A stretch of DNA of 33,703 bases from Thermoplasmatota archaeon (GCA_016936135.1 JAFGPP010000019.1:1-33703), one strand, 5' to 3'; counted from the stretch's first letter, positions 1 through 9,187 are shown. A program made the numbers and translations. The notes: generated by a model not told the origin, from the sequence alone.

Positions 1-424
1 CCAAAATTAAAGAAATTATTTTTGAAATATTTCCATCATATGTAAATAATGTGTTTTTTCGTTTTTCAGTCTGACCTATTCTGATTTTTGGAATTTTTGG
101 ATCACTTGCACCTTCTATAAATACAACTTCGATTTTTTGAAATTTGCAAATATAATCAATTATCTCTATTGTAGATAGCCTTTTCTGAAGAATAAAATCT
201 GTTTCGATGGGTGAGGAAAAAATTGTAAGTGAAGATCCTGCCATTGTATGTCTCCATGTATCCTTTCCCTCTTTATCTATTCCCATTTTTTTATCCGAAA
301 TTTTAATTGTTGCGACTTCAATATTTAAATTTTTAAGCTGTTTGATTAAATCAACGATTAGGTTAGTTTTTCCTGAATTTGAATCGCCATAAAAACCAAG
401 AACGAAACATTTCGGTTTTTTCAT
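1..424 (-). CDS. mobB: MobB-like P-loop GTPase, 3' end cut by the window edge
   Basis: Reading down from the ATG at 422-424, an open frame runs about 141 codons to the window edge without a stop, so the C-terminus is missing. The start MKKPKCFVLGFYGDSNSGKT carries a P-loop (GDSNSGKT) after a first beta strand. It is followed by VATIK and by D-KEGKDTWRHTMAGS, the conserved block of MobB proteins, and later by VVFIEGA, also typical. MobB is a GTP-binding protein that assists guanylylation of molybdopterin (or tungstopterin) cofactor. The start lies 86 nt from the divergent transporter start at 511, so the two may share a promoter region. The small plus-strand ORF at 207-392 is antisense to this gene and is not real. 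The family call is firm; the exact role in this organism is inferred. Confidence 0.85.
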   Translation of the reverse strand, partial: MKKPKCFVLGFYGDSNSGKTNLIVDLIKQLKNLNIEVATIKISDKKMGIDKEGKDTWRHTMAGSSLTIFSSPIETDFILQKRLSTIEIIDYICKFQKIEVVFIEGASDPKIPKIRIGQTEKRKNTLFTYDGNISKIISLIL

Positions 425-510
425 TAAAAAAACAACTCTTAAATTGTTTATCAAATTTTTTAAAAAACAGAACTGAAAAAAGGTGCATCTACATATATGG
501 GCAATTAAAA

Positions 511-1401
511 ATGAAAAACAAGGCGCTTTTAACTCTTTTCATCTCTGTTCTATCAGCGTCTTCTGCCGCAATAATAATAGTATCTTGTGACGAAAGCACA
601 TCTAAATTAACCATTGCATTTTATCGTCTTTTTTTCACAACTTTACTAATAACACCCATTGTTCTATTTAACAAAAATATTAGAGAGGAAATAAAAAAAA
701 TTGAAAGATCAACATTTATTTTGCTTTTTTTAATAGGGGGCATATTGGCAACCCATTTTGCATTTTGGATCACATCCTTAGAATTTACTTCGGTGGCAAG
801 TTCAGTAATTCTTGTTACAGCTCATCCCATTCTTGTTGGACCAGTTTCTCATTTTTTACTAAAAGAAAAACTTACCATTTTTAATTTGGTTGGAATAATG
901 ATTTCAATTACAGGAGTAATTATTTTAGTTTACGGAAATTACGATATTTCTGGAAATATCGATACCTTTGGTGGAAATATTTTGGCAATTCTTGGCGGCA
1001 TTGCTGCAGGTTTTTACATAATTGGAGGTAGAAAGATTCGTAAAAACGTCTCGGTTTTTTCTTATGCTTTCATAGTATATGCCATTGGAACCATCTTTCT
1101 TTTTTTCATATGTTTATTTTTTAATGCCCCACTATATGGCATCGGAACAAAAGACATGGGTCTAATATTTCTAATGGCTCTAATAGCTGGAATTTTTGGT
1201 CATACTTTATACAACTGGTCTCTTGAGTATGTTAGAGCTTCTATCGCCTCTGTTTTTCTACTTGGCGAACCTTTTTTTTCAACTATATTTGCATTTCTAA
1301 TTCCATGGATCCACCAAATACCCTCAGAATTCACTATTTTAGGTGGAAGTATTATATTCTTAGGGATATATCTAACTACAAGAAATAACGAAAACACGTA
1401 A
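511..1401 (+). CDS. EamA/DMT-family transporter, ten membrane segments
   Basis: The 296-residue hydrophobic protein has about ten membrane segments arranged as two similar halves, as in EamA (drug/metabolite transporter) proteins. Features include the N-terminal stretch LLTLFISVLSASSAAIIIVSC, the loop ITSLEFTSVASSVILVTAHPILVG, and in the second half YNWSLEYVRASIASVFLLGEPFFS, which is the usual C-terminal EamA signature. The frame is open further upstream to 379, but that part overlaps the divergent MobB gene and is highly charged. The ATG at 511, directly before the first membrane helix, is the better start. Substrates of this family (amino acids, metabolites, drugs) cannot be read from sequence. 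The next gene begins within 20 nt, which suggests co-transcription. Confidence 0.85.
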   Translation: MKNKALLTLFISVLSASSAAIIIVSCDESTSKLTIAFYRLFFTTLLITPIVLFNKNIREEIKKIERSTFILLFLIGGILATHFAFWITSLEFTSVASSVILVTAHPILVGPVSHFLLKEKLTIFNLVGIMISITGVIILVYGNYDISGNIDTFGGNILAILGGIAAGFYIIGGRKIRKNVSVFSYAFIVYAIGTIFLFFICLFFNAPLYGIGTKDMGLIFLMALIAGIFGHTLYNWSLEYVRASIASVFLLGEPFFSTIFAFLIPWIHQIPSEFTILGGSIIFLGIYLTTRNNENT

Positions 1402-1419
1402 ACATCATTGGGAAAAAAT

Positions 1420-2151
1420 ATGAAGGATATAGATGAACTAATCAATAATGTCAAAAAATACAATAATTGTTTGGTTCAACGACGTTTTGAGAGCAGAAAA
1501 AATACTGTAGCTTATGTATTGAAAGATAACCAACCCAGACTTTTGAAATGGTTTCCACCAGGGTTAAAAAATAATATGGATAAGGAGTACGAGACTTTAG
1601 CAGAAGGTAGCAAAGGATTAGATATACCTTTTGTTTACGAGAAAGACAATATCAATAATGTACTAATATTGAACTATTTTATTGGTGAAAATCTTTGTGA
1701 TGTCATTAACAAAGGTCGTCGGCCATTCCACGAAAAACAAAGAATAGTTGTGTTACTTGCAGATTGGTTTGCAAGGTTTCATCATTATTTTAAAACAGAT
1801 AAAGATTTTAGAATTAGAGGAGATGCAATTCTAAGGAATTTTATTCTTTCAAATGGCATTATTGGGGTTGATTTTGAGGAATCCCGAATAGCAAAACCTG
1901 TTGAGGACATTACAACAATGTGTGCTTCAATATTGAGCAGTGATCCGATGTTTACGTTTGAAAAATTCCAGTTGTGTAAAATTTTTATTGTTACATATAA
2001 AGGAAGTGTTAGATGGGAGCTTGAAAATTTTAATCAAGAATTATCTTATGCATTGCTAGAAAGGATACAATGGAGACCAGAGGATGAAGAAACTCTCAGA
2101 AGATATGCCGATAAAATTAGATATCAGGGATTTTCTAAAACCATTTCATAA
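1420..2151 (+). CDS. Kinase-fold protein (small-molecule or protein kinase-like)
   Basis: This 243-residue soluble protein shows a degenerate kinase pattern. RIRGDAILRNFIL matches the catalytic-loop pattern GD-x4-N of aminoglycoside phosphotransferase, Kdo kinase and ABC1-like families, and IIGVDFEESRIAKPVEDI matches the metal-binding DFE segment that follows. An N-terminal lysine-rich strand (RLLKWFPPG...EYETLAEG) could provide the ATP-binding lysine and helix C glutamate. A phosphotransfer role is therefore likely, but the acceptor is unknown. The frame also allows a TTG at 1408; the ATG at 1420 has GGGAAAAA in front and is preferred. It lies 18 nt after the transporter gene on the same strand, probably in the same operon. 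Confidence 0.6.
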   Translation: MKDIDELINNVKKYNNCLVQRRFESRKNTVAYVLKDNQPRLLKWFPPGLKNNMDKEYETLAEGSKGLDIPFVYEKDNINNVLILNYFIGENLCDVINKGRRPFHEKQRIVVLLADWFARFHHYFKTDKDFRIRGDAILRNFILSNGIIGVDFEESRIAKPVEDITTMCASILSSDPMFTFEKFQLCKIFIVTYKGSVRWELENFNQELSYALLERIQWRPEDEETLRRYADKIRYQGFSKTIS

Positions 2152-2175
2152 ATAAAAAAAGAAATACTAAATTTT

Positions 2176-2874
2176 TCAATAATACTTTAAATAACCGTCT
2201 TCAAATAAATCCAACAAATTTTTACACCATCTTAACTTTTTAAGTTTCATTGCCTTGTCTTTTTTTGAAGCAAAAGAATATTTTCCAATCTTGCCATCGA
2301 AATCAAAACCAATAAGAGAGATATTTTTTGCATTGAAATGGTCGGCTAAAAAAACTGCACGATCCCCATCTGTAAATCCCCCAAAATTCAATAATGATTT
2401 GTAAGCGGAAGGATCAACTTGAGTTGTACCAATTACTTCTCCTTTAAATTTTGAAAAATATTTTGATATTTTATCAATATTGTCACCATGAGCATGAATT
2501 ACAACTATGCTTCCCAGTCGATTAGCTTTGATTTGATCTTGTACATATCCATCTAGATCAGTCACAATAATTTCTGGCAATATCTTATATTTGAGCAGAG
2601 CAGATGTGGCACCATCTGCAGCAATTTTAGTTTTATTTTTCAAATCCACTTTAACATTTTTCAGAGAGTTTTCAAGTGAATTACCTGAACCGAAAACAAA
2701 AATTTCTTTTTTTTCTATCTGTAATCTAAGCTTTTGATAGGTGTTTTTCTCATTTCGTTTCTTTTTATCAAAAAATTCATCTAAAATAAAAGCAGCCTTC
2801 TCATCCATCTTTGAATCAATTTTAAGGTCAGCAAGAATTTTTTCGTAAAAAGACTTCCACGATTGGTAATCCAT
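2176..2874 (-). CDS. mptE: 6-hydroxymethyl-7,8-dihydropterin pyrophosphokinase, archaeal MptE type
   Basis: The 232-residue protein matches the DUF115/MptE family, which pyrophosphorylates 6-hydroxymethyl-7,8-dihydropterin in the archaeal route to methanopterin- or folate-type C1 carriers. Diagnostic blocks appear in order: IFVFGSGNSLE (about residue 58), KIAADGATSALL, PEIIVTDLDG, VVIHAHGDN, GGFTDGDRAVFLA and ISLIGFDFDG near the C-terminus. These blocks carry the pterin- and nucleotide-binding aspartates of the family, and the length is typical. The ATG at 2872-2874 lies only 5 nt after the stop of the upstream DUF373 gene, so the two genes are very probably one transcript. Its 3' end faces the kinase-like gene convergently, about 24 nt away. 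Confidence 0.88.
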   Translation of the reverse strand: MDYQSWKSFYEKILADLKIDSKMDEKAAFILDEFFDKKKRNEKNTYQKLRLQIEKKEIFVFGSGNSLENSLKNVKVDLKNKTKIAADGATSALLKYKILPEIIVTDLDGYVQDQIKANRLGSIVVIHAHGDNIDKISKYFSKFKGEVIGTTQVDPSAYKSLLNFGGFTDGDRAVFLADHFNAKNISLIGFDFDGKIGKYSFASKKDKAMKLKKLRWCKNLLDLFEDGYLKYY

Positions 2875-2879
2875 AGCAA

Positions 2880-4016
2880 CTAATTCTTATCAAAAATTTT
2901 TGTTGTTTGTTTTTCTATTTCGATTTTTTTCTTTTCCATTAGATACATGTCTTTAATATAGTGGTAAGTAATAGCTCCAACAATTGCAATCATTACACCT
3001 GAGCTAAGCATTCCAATAAAAGTAGCAGAGAAAAATGGTGTAATATCAAAACTACCTGGAAAGTATTTTAGAGCATGAAAAAAAGCCTCGGCCATGGCAT
3101 ATGAAATAAATCCAAACGAAAACAGGGAAAAAAATATTATCCAATATTTCCATGGATTCTTTCTTTCATTTACATACGTATCTACAACCCTTCCAAATGT
3201 AGCAATTAGACCAGCAACAACAATACCCCAAACAACATCAGATATGAAAGATAGAATTGGCAAAATTTCAGGTTTCATATTAAAATTATTGTTTGTTATT
3301 GCCAACGTAAAACTTGCAACAATTATGATAATCGAAATAATTGAAGTGTAAATCGATAATTTTCCAGTTAAAAGTCCTGATTTTATTTCTCCAAATATCG
3401 ATTCAATGTTTCTTTCCCAGTGAAATACTCTAATAAGAATGTAGGCCCCAAGAGTAAATAATATTGCACCAAATCCATAGGCTGTCATTCCCATTAACAC
3501 AAAAAGTGCCCACACAATTAAAACCAAGCCAACAGGCAACATAAACTGTTTTTGTACTTTGTCATCATCCAAGATTTTTAAGATTCGATAATAAGTATCT
3601 TCCAGATTTTTGCTTTGTTTGACTGTTACTCTTCTCATAGAAGTTATTTTAATTCGTGTCTGAATTATCGGATGTATATATTCATCTTCTGCTCCATCGG
3701 TTACTAGGATAACCTCGGTGGCACCAGTTTTTGTTATAACAGTTTCTAATTGACGTGACAAAATTTCGTCAGATTTAATTCCAACATGAATATCTCCACA
3801 GATTGTTGCGATTTCTACTTCTTTTCCCTCACTATTAAGAAGATTATAAGTAGATATTGCACAAAAAATAGCATTTACATCAGAATCCTCTGGGTCTGCC
3901 TGGCCCAATCTATTTGCAGCGTCTAAATTATCTTTTATTCCAATAATTGGGCTTTTTACGTTGGCCTTTCTTCCAAAATCATTATCTCTATCAACATTGA
4001 GGACAAGCGTCTTCAT
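2880..4016 (-). CDS. DUF373 family archaeal membrane protein
   Basis: The 378-residue protein has an N-terminal soluble domain (about residues 1-155) and five or six C-terminal membrane helices. The soluble part starts MKTLVLNVDRDNDFGRK and contains SPIIGIKDNLDAANRLGQADPEDSDVNA and EVILVTDGAEDEYI, which are hallmarks of DUF373, a family I know mainly from archaea. The membrane part includes FMLPVGLVLIVWALFVLMGM and SGVMIAIVGAITYHYI, followed by a lysine-rich cytoplasmic tail. Function is unknown. It is the first gene of a pair with mptE. A TATA-like sequence lies near 4044-4056 on the minus strand, about 34 nt before the start. Confidence 0.8.
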   Translation of the reverse strand: MKTLVLNVDRDNDFGRKANVKSPIIGIKDNLDAANRLGQADPEDSDVNAIFCAISTYNLLNSEGKEVEIATICGDIHVGIKSDEILSRQLETVITKTGATEVILVTDGAEDEYIHPIIQTRIKITSMRRVTVKQSKNLEDTYYRILKILDDDKVQKQFMLPVGLVLIVWALFVLMGMTAYGFGAILFTLGAYILIRVFHWERNIESIFGEIKSGLLTGKLSIYTSIISIIIIVASFTLAITNNNFNMKPEILPILSFISDVVWGIVVAGLIATFGRVVDTYVNERKNPWKYWIIFFSLFSFGFISYAMAEAFFHALKYFPGSFDITPFFSATFIGMLSSGVMIAIVGAITYHYIKDMYLMEKKKIEIEKQTTKIFDKN

Positions 4017-4136
4017 TTTTGTTTCATTTTAAATATCATTCAGTGGTATATAAGAATGTTGTGTCACACCATTTATTCTCCTAGTTTAGTTGCTAATGAA
4101 AAGCAATATTATATCTAAAAACAAATTGTCGTTATT

Positions 4137-4146
4137 GTTTTATATT
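4137..4146 (+). promoter_or_regulatory. TATA box for tRNA-Ile
   Basis: TTTTATATTA is centred about 30 nt before the first base of the tRNA, the usual archaeal TATA spacing. No other plus-strand gene is nearby. Confidence 0.6.
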
Positions 4147-4171
4147 AAAACCGTAATACGTGGTTTCACTA

Positions 4172-4246
4172 GGGCCCGTAGCTTAGGTTGGTTGGAGCAC
4201 CCGGCTGATAACCGGGAGGACAAGAGTTCAAATCTCTTCGGGCCCA
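4172..4246 (+). tRNA. tRNA-Ile (anticodon GAT)
   Basis: A complete cloverleaf can be folded by hand. The acceptor stem is GGGCCCG/CGGGCCC with discriminator A at 4246. The anticodon stem is CCCGG/CCGGG (4200-4204 and 4212-4216) with loop CTGATAA, giving anticodon GAT at 4207-4209. The T stem is AAGAG/CTCTT around TTCAAAT. The 3' CCA is not encoded and no intron is seen. The gene sits between the DUF373 gene and the 3' end of the minus-strand peptidase gene. Confidence 0.97.
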
Positions 4247-4254
4247 CTTCTCAA

Positions 4255-5910
4255 TTAATTGTTGGATAAATTTAAGTTAATCATTTTTAATAAATCATAT
4301 AAAAACTCAAGAAAATGTAAAAGAGGATTTTCAAGAATCTTAGTTTTTGGTGTTTTTAAAGTAACAGGTATATAGCAACAATCACCCTCTGCTTGTTTGT
4401 TTACCACTTTGACACCGCCATTAAACTCCTTGTTTTTTAAAATGGGAGCCGTAATCGTAACTTCAACTGTTATTGGTCCTTGTTCTGGTGATAGCCCTGT
4501 TCCATTTGATAAAGAAAACGACCAATTTCCCCATTCTGGATAAGACTCGATCTCCCAGCTAAGTAACGAACCAGGTTCACCGATATTTTCAATCATGAAA
4601 GAGTCTTGAATTGTATCTCCTGCTGTGACATTAACAAAATTTAGAGAACCATAACATTCGAGATTGGAACCAGCTTTGTTTTTGAAAATGTCAACGATTA
4701 ATCCTTCAAGAACGGTTAGCCCATATGGAACCTGTTCGGGCAACATATACCAACCATTTTTTTGTCCACCCCAGCCGAAGTTTAGATGGAAATATCCATC
4801 GGTATTGTAGCCGTCTACTACAAGATTATGTCCTGACTGCCAGTCTGGTGCTACAACCGCCAAATGGGCAGGAAGGGCATTTTTCATGTTATCTGCAAGG
4901 ATATCATATGCATCTTGGTCATCATTATCGAGAAGCTGAATGGAATCGCAACCAAATCTCAAATATGCATCATATGCTTGATTTACACCAAAAGTACCTG
5001 ATACTGATCCACTGTATACCTGTTTTGCAGCAACCCCGCACGCAAAATTCAGGGCAGCCTTATCTTCTAAAGTAATAGTAATTTTATTCTGATAATGATA
5101 GCTTAGATTATCTAGATATGTGTCTAATTCCGAAAATGACGGAAAATCATATTCTAGGTAATCATCATCAATTATAAATATGGTGTTGTAATTGTGATAA
5201 TAATCATCATTATCATCAAAAACTATGTTATTTGTTGTTTTATGATAGTTAAAAATCTGTGCCATTGCAACAGCAGGACAACCAGCAACGCTTCGTTTGC
5301 CGTTTTTATAATCCATTGGGCAAAAATCGTTGTATGGTGATCCTTGACTCCATTTTGTCTCCAACCAACCACCTGTACTGGTAGTACCGCTTGGTGGCCA
5401 TTGCTGGAAATCTAATTTTGATGAGATCTCTGACTCCGTTAGAAGATATTCTTTCCAGACTTGATTTCTTTCATCAACTGTTTCCTTGGGAAGATATTTT
5501 ATCGAATCAAGTCGAAACTCTACATCGGTTTTTAATATATCCAAAAACAGTTTTTCGTTTGCCAAATCATCAGAAAAATCATCATTAAAAGAATAAGCAA
5601 TTACTGGATAAAGACTGGAATTTGCTGAGACAATTACAAAACCCCGGGGATATAAATCAGCTATATAGAACAAAATTTTATTATCTGAAAACACTTCTGT
5701 TGTTTTTTCTATTGAATGAATTTTTGAATCAGAATACTCATCAATTTTATAATTAACAACCTTATTTGCTGCTGCGAGGTCGATAAAAGATCCGTAAGTT
5801 AATTCAGTACTTGAGGTCTCATGTTCTGCAATTAGTACTGTGTTACTTAAAGAACCAAATATGAGCAAGACAACAAATACCGTTTTTAAAAAAATCATGA
5901 TTTTTTCCAT
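4255..5910 (-). CDS. Secreted C10-family (streptopain-like) cysteine peptidase
   Basis: The 551-residue precursor begins with a signal peptide (hydrophobic core about residues 5-27). A propeptide follows, with FVIVSANSSLYPVIAYS near residues 91-107, a pattern shared with SpeB-like propeptides. The catalytic domain has the nucleophile in KRSVAGCPAVAMAQIFNYH (Cys211) and the histidine in SGHNLVVDGY (His361), followed by HLNFGWGGQKNGWY, the conserved Trp/Gly block of C10 enzymes. Residues 415-525 look like an Ig-like beta domain. The last 25 residues form a hydrophobic helix (ENPLLHFLEFLYDLL), perhaps a membrane or surface anchor. A TATA box at 5931-5940 is 26 nt before the ATG, so the mRNA is probably leaderless. 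Role: extracellular protein breakdown. Confidence 0.9.
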   Translation of the reverse strand: MEKIMIFLKTVFVVLLIFGSLSNTVLIAEHETSSTELTYGSFIDLAAANKVVNYKIDEYSDSKIHSIEKTTEVFSDNKILFYIADLYPRGFVIVSANSSLYPVIAYSFNDDFSDDLANEKLFLDILKTDVEFRLDSIKYLPKETVDERNQVWKEYLLTESEISSKLDFQQWPPSGTTSTGGWLETKWSQGSPYNDFCPMDYKNGKRSVAGCPAVAMAQIFNYHKTTNNIVFDDNDDYYHNYNTIFIIDDDYLEYDFPSFSELDTYLDNLSYHYQNKITITLEDKAALNFACGVAAKQVYSGSVSGTFGVNQAYDAYLRFGCDSIQLLDNDDQDAYDILADNMKNALPAHLAVVAPDWQSGHNLVVDGYNTDGYFHLNFGWGGQKNGWYMLPEQVPYGLTVLEGLIVDIFKNKAGSNLECYGSLNFVNVTAGDTIQDSFMIENIGEPGSLLSWEIESYPEWGNWSFSLSNGTGLSPEQGPITVEVTITAPILKNKEFNGGVKVVNKQAEGDCCYIPVTLKTPKTKILENPLLHFLEFLYDLLKMINLNLSNN

Positions 5911-6225
5911 TTGATTCGCCCCTTTGTTGATATATAAAATTTGGAATATATAAATATTTCATTTGTGAATAAAGAATTATCAATTTATTTTTTTATTTCA
6001 TTCTATAATATAACTCCTCTGCGGACTTTTTAAAAATATTTCAAAGAGTGAATTTGTGAAAAACAAAAATGAATAAATACGTCTAAAACAAAAAAATAAC
6101 CTAGTTATTCTTATGATTACATTTATAAATAGTAAGTTTATACGCTATCAAATCCCTGTTATTTGGGACATATGAAAAAAGCTATATACTAAACATAAAT
6201 TTATCTTGAAAGGAGGTAAGATATT
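5911..6225. promoter_or_regulatory. Divergent promoter region between C10 peptidase and aEF1A
   Basis: The minus-strand TATA box for the peptidase is ATTTTATATA, read as the complement of 5931-5940. On the plus strand, TTTATAAAT at 6122-6130 and CTATATAC near 6182-6189 are candidate TATA boxes for aEF1A. A near-perfect Shine-Dalgarno AGGAGGT at 6211-6217 precedes the ATG at 6226. I see no credible gene in the stretch; the ORF at 6148-6507 on the minus strand is antisense to aEF1A. Confidence 0.6.
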
Positions 6226-7512
6226 ATGGCAAATAAACCACACCTGAACCTCGTAATTATTGGTCATGTCGATCACGGGAAATCTACACTTGTAGGAAGA
6301 ATTCTTCTTGAAACCGGTCAATTCCCTGCCCACATGGTCGAGAAATTTAAAGAAGAAGCCAAAGCGAAGGGAAAAGAAAGTTTCGCTCTCGCGTGGATTT
6401 TTGACAATCTCAAGGAAGAAAGAGAGCGAGGGGTCACTATTGATGTTGCTCATAAAAGATTTGACACAGATAAATTCTACGTAACTATTATTGATGCTCC
6501 AGGTCACAGAGACTTTGTTAAGAACATGATCACAGGAACATCACAGGCAGATGCAGCAATCCTTGTTGTCGCCGCACAACATGGTGTTATGGCACAAACA
6601 AAAGAACACATGTTCCTAGCCAGAACTCTTGGTGTAAAACAGATGATCATTGCTATCAACCAGATTGATGCAACCACGCCACCATACAATAAAGCAAGAT
6701 ACGAGGAAGTTAAATCCGACGTTGTTAAACTTGCAAAAAGCGTTGGATACAGAGATGAACAATTACAGATTGTTCCTTGTTCCGCATTTGTTGGCGATAA
6801 TACTGCAAAAAACAAAGGGAAAATCGATTGGTGGACTGGCGATACTGTATTACAAGCAATTGATAAATTCAAAGAACCTGAAAAGCCGACAAATCTTCCG
6901 CTAAGATGGCCGATTCAGGACGTATATACAATTAAAGGAGTTGGAACTGTTCCAGTAGGCAAAATCGAAACTGGTATCATGAAACCTGGAATGCAACTTA
7001 TTTTCAAACCAAGTATGAAACCAGGCGGGGCAGTCGGAGAATGTAAAACAATTGAAATGCACCATGAACAGCTTAGCCAAGCGTTACCAGGTGACAATGT
7101 CGGAGTAAACATAAGAGGCATAGCAAAGAATGAAATAAGACGTGGGGATGTTGCAGGACCTACAACTAATCCGCCAACTGTTGCAAAATCATTTACAGCA
7201 CAGATTATGGTGCTCAATCATCCATCTGTTATCACAAAGGGATACACTCCAGTATTCCACTGCTATACTGCACAGGTAGCTTGTAGATTCGATGAAATTT
7301 TAAAGAAACTAGATCCCAGAACTGGACAGGTAAAGGAAGAAAATCCAGACTTTATTAAAACAGGTGATGCTGCAGTTGTGAAAGTAATTCCCACAAGACC
7401 AATGGTCATCGAACCATCAAAGAAAATACCTCAACTCGGAAGATTTGCTATCAGAGATATGGGGCAAACTGTCGCTGCAGGTGTTTGTCTTGAAGTAGAG
7501 GAAGCCAAATAA
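6226..7512 (+). CDS. tuf: Translation elongation factor aEF1A
   Basis: The 428-residue GTPase delivers aminoacyl-tRNA to the ribosome. G motifs are clear: GHVDHGKST (residues 13-21), the switch I region ending in [14 protein letters not shown] (90-94) and CSAF. Domains II and III follow ([31 protein letters not shown]). The G4 motif is NQID at residues 145-148 rather than the usual NKxD, a notable substitution of the base-recognising segment. It has the strongest Shine-Dalgarno in the window (AGGAGGT, 9 nt spacing), consistent with high expression. rpsJ follows, the standard archaeal order. Confidence 0.97.
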   Translation: MANKPHLNLVIIGHVDHGKSTLVGRILLETGQFPAHMVEKFKEEAKAKGKESFALAWIFDNLKEERERGVTIDVAHKRFDTDKFYVTIIDAPGHRDFVKNMITGTSQADAAILVVAAQHGVMAQTKEHMFLARTLGVKQMIIAINQIDATTPPYNKARYEEVKSDVVKLAKSVGYRDEQLQIVPCSAFVGDNTAKNKGKIDWWTGDTVLQAIDKFKEPEKPTNLPLRWPIQDVYTIKGVGTVPVGKIETGIMKPGMQLIFKPSMKPGGAVGECKTIEMHHEQLSQALPGDNVGVNIRGIAKNEIRRGDVAGPTTNPPTVAKSFTAQIMVLNHPSVITKGYTPVFHCYTAQVACRFDEILKKLDPRTGQVKEENPDFIKTGDAAVVKVIPTRPMVIEPSKKIPQLGRFAIRDMGQTVAAGVCLEVEEAK

Positions 7513-7564
7513 GGCTTCTCATCTTTTATTTTATATCATGAGCCAATAATTGGAGCAACTCGGA

Positions 7565-7876
7565 ATGCCACAGAAAGCACGGATTTCATTAGTAAGCACG
7601 GATGCAAAAAAGCTTGAGGAAGTCTGTAATCAGATTAAAATGATTGCGGAACGTACAGGTGTTGCGCTAAGCGGTCCAGTTCCTTTGCCAACCAAGCATT
7701 TAAAGGTACCTTGTCGAAAATCTCCAGATGGAGAGGGTACTGAAACATGGGATCACTGGGAAATGAGAATCCATAAGAGACTTATCGATTTGGATGCAAG
7801 TGATAGAGCTCTCCGTCAGCTCATGCGTATCCAAGTACCAGATGGCGTAAACATTGAAATTGTTTTAAGGTCATAA
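7565..7876 (+). CDS. rpsJ: Ribosomal protein S10 (uS10)
   Basis: The 103-residue protein begins [20 protein letters not shown] and continues with [45 protein letters not shown], the core of archaeal and eukaryotic S10/S20e. The frame is open to a TTG at 7550. That TTG is followed at once by GGAG (7552-7555), which is the ribosome binding site for the ATG at 7565, and the shorter form has the normal family length. S10 is a 30S head protein. It is co-directional with aEF1A, 52 nt downstream, and probably in the same transcript. Confidence 0.95.
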   Translation: MPQKARISLVSTDAKKLEEVCNQIKMIAERTGVALSGPVPLPTKHLKVPCRKSPDGEGTETWDHWEMRIHKRLIDLDASDRALRQLMRIQVPDGVNIEIVLRS

Positions 7877-7935
7877 GTCTAAAAACACTTTTTAATAGAG
7901 TTTTAATTACATTGATTAATTAGAGATAAAACTAT

Positions 7936-8023
7936 GCTGAGGTAGCAAAGTTCGGCCCAACGCGCCGGCCTTGAGAGCCGGTTCCCCTCACGGGGAGCGG
8001 GAGTTCAAATCTCCCCCTCAGCG
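7936..8023 (+). tRNA. tRNA-Ser (anticodon TGA)
   Basis: This is a class II tRNA with a long variable arm. The acceptor stem is GCTGAGG/CCTCAGC with discriminator G at 8023. The anticodon stem CCGGC/GCCGG encloses loop CTTGAGA, giving anticodon TGA. The variable arm TCCCC-TCAC-GGGGA forms a hairpin, and the T arm GGGAG-TTCAAAT-CTCCC is canonical. Long variable arm, TGA anticodon and G discriminator all point to serine. Confidence 0.97.
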
Positions 8024-8110
8024 TTAAATTATACTTACCTTTTATTCTAAGATAAAATAGTATTAACATAGATTAAATTAAATAGACTTTAAAAGAAGAT
8101 TGTACTTGAA

Positions 8111-9187
8111 TTAATCAAGAATTATCGAATTATTTTCAAATTTTATATTCAAATTTGAAGGAATAATTATTTCAGATAACAATCTGAGTTCTGTAATATT
8201 CAAAAAAATTGGCTGGAAATTAATTTCTTTGTTGTTTGTTTTAAAAGGAGTGAGTTTCAATGAATTTATCTTTTTATTTTTAATAATAAATTCTGCGCCC
8301 ATTCCAACATGATATACCTCATCAACATAATCGAATCTGCCAGGTGTAGTAAAAATAAAGTTGCCAATTGAATACAAAATTATTTTTCCTTTGTATAATT
8401 CAACCGGTAATACAATATGAGAAGAATGACACACAACAGCATCTGCACCTTTATCAATTGCATATCTGGCAAAAGATTGATGTACACTTGAGATGCTAGT
8501 GTCATAATTATCACCAATATGAAAAGAAACAATAACAATATCTGCTTTTTCTTTCATCTTTGATATATCTGACTCTAAATTAGAACTATTTAACTCTGCG
8601 ACACCTGGAATTTCATTTTTTGCGTAAAAATGATATATTTGATCGTACGTTTTACTGTACTCAAAATAACCAAGGTAACCTATTTTTGTTGATTCTTCAT
8701 AAATTTTAACTACTCCTTCTCTAGCACTTGTCTCGTCATAACCGGCCCCAAAATATAGAAAATCATAGTTTTGAATGCATTGGATGGAATCATTTAAACC
8801 TGTGATACCATAATCAAGAATGTGATTATTGGCTAGATTAAGCAATGTTATATTATGAAATTTTAATTCTTGAACTACAGATTCATTTATTTTATAATTA
8901 TATGTTTTCCCAGGATTCGCAATTATTCTATTGTCAGTAATGGCAGTTTCTAAATTAACAATTATATCTTGCTTATCTTCAAACAATGGTTTAATATAAT
9001 TAAAAGTTAAACTCGGATCACCTGAATACGCATCACCTATCATAAAATCCCCTAAAAAAAGGATTGAAAAATCTTCTCCATTTGCTTGATTTTGATATGA
9101 TGTTAAAAATAGCAGCATCAAGATACAAACTATAGATATAAGAAATAATATTACCCACTTCATTGAATTTTTATTTTTCACTATCAT
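8111..9187 (-). CDS. CapA-like poly-gamma-glutamate synthesis protein (metallophosphoesterase fold)
   Basis: After an N-terminal membrane anchor (MKWVILFLISIVCILMLLFL), the protein shows the CapA/PGA_cap pattern: SILFLGDFMIGDAY at the start of the domain, DIIVNLETAITD, TLLNLANNHILDYG, IGYLGY, DIVIVSFHIGD, and VVCHSSHIVLPVELYKGKIILYSIGNFIF. These carry the Asp, Asn and His metal ligands of the calcineurin-like fold. CapA homologues act in polyglutamate capsule or related surface polymer handling; the role in archaea is unclear. The frame is open to 9262, but the extra N-terminus is polar and unlike the family. ATGs at 9187 and 9163 are both plausible and I chose the former. The domain faces outside the cell. 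Confidence 0.8.
   Translation of the reverse strand: MIVKNKNSMKWVILFLISIVCILMLLFLTSYQNQANGEDFSILFLGDFMIGDAYSGDPSLTFNYIKPLFEDKQDIIVNLETAITDNRIIANPGKTYNYKINESVVQELKFHNITLLNLANNHILDYGITGLNDSIQCIQNYDFLYFGAGYDETSAREGVVKIYEESTKIGYLGYFEYSKTYDQIYHFYAKNEIPGVAELNSSNLESDISKMKEKADIVIVSFHIGDNYDTSISSVHQSFARYAIDKGADAVVCHSSHIVLPVELYKGKIILYSIGNFIFTTPGRFDYVDEVYHVGMGAEFIIKNKKINSLKLTPFKTNNKEINFQPIFLNITELRLLSEIIIPSNLNIKFENNSIILD

Noticed and set aside
207-392. Plus-strand 61-residue open frame
   Set aside because: It is antisense to a clear MobB-like gene that runs off the left edge.
4725-5075. Plus-strand 116-residue open frame inside the C10 peptidase gene
   Set aside because: Antisense to an intact catalytic domain; composition rich in His, Arg and Gln, with no signals.
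6148-7217. Several minus- and plus-strand frames within aEF1A (6148-6507, 6504-6872, 6650-6904, 6915-7217)
   Set aside because: All are alternative-frame shadows of the highly biased aEF1A gene.
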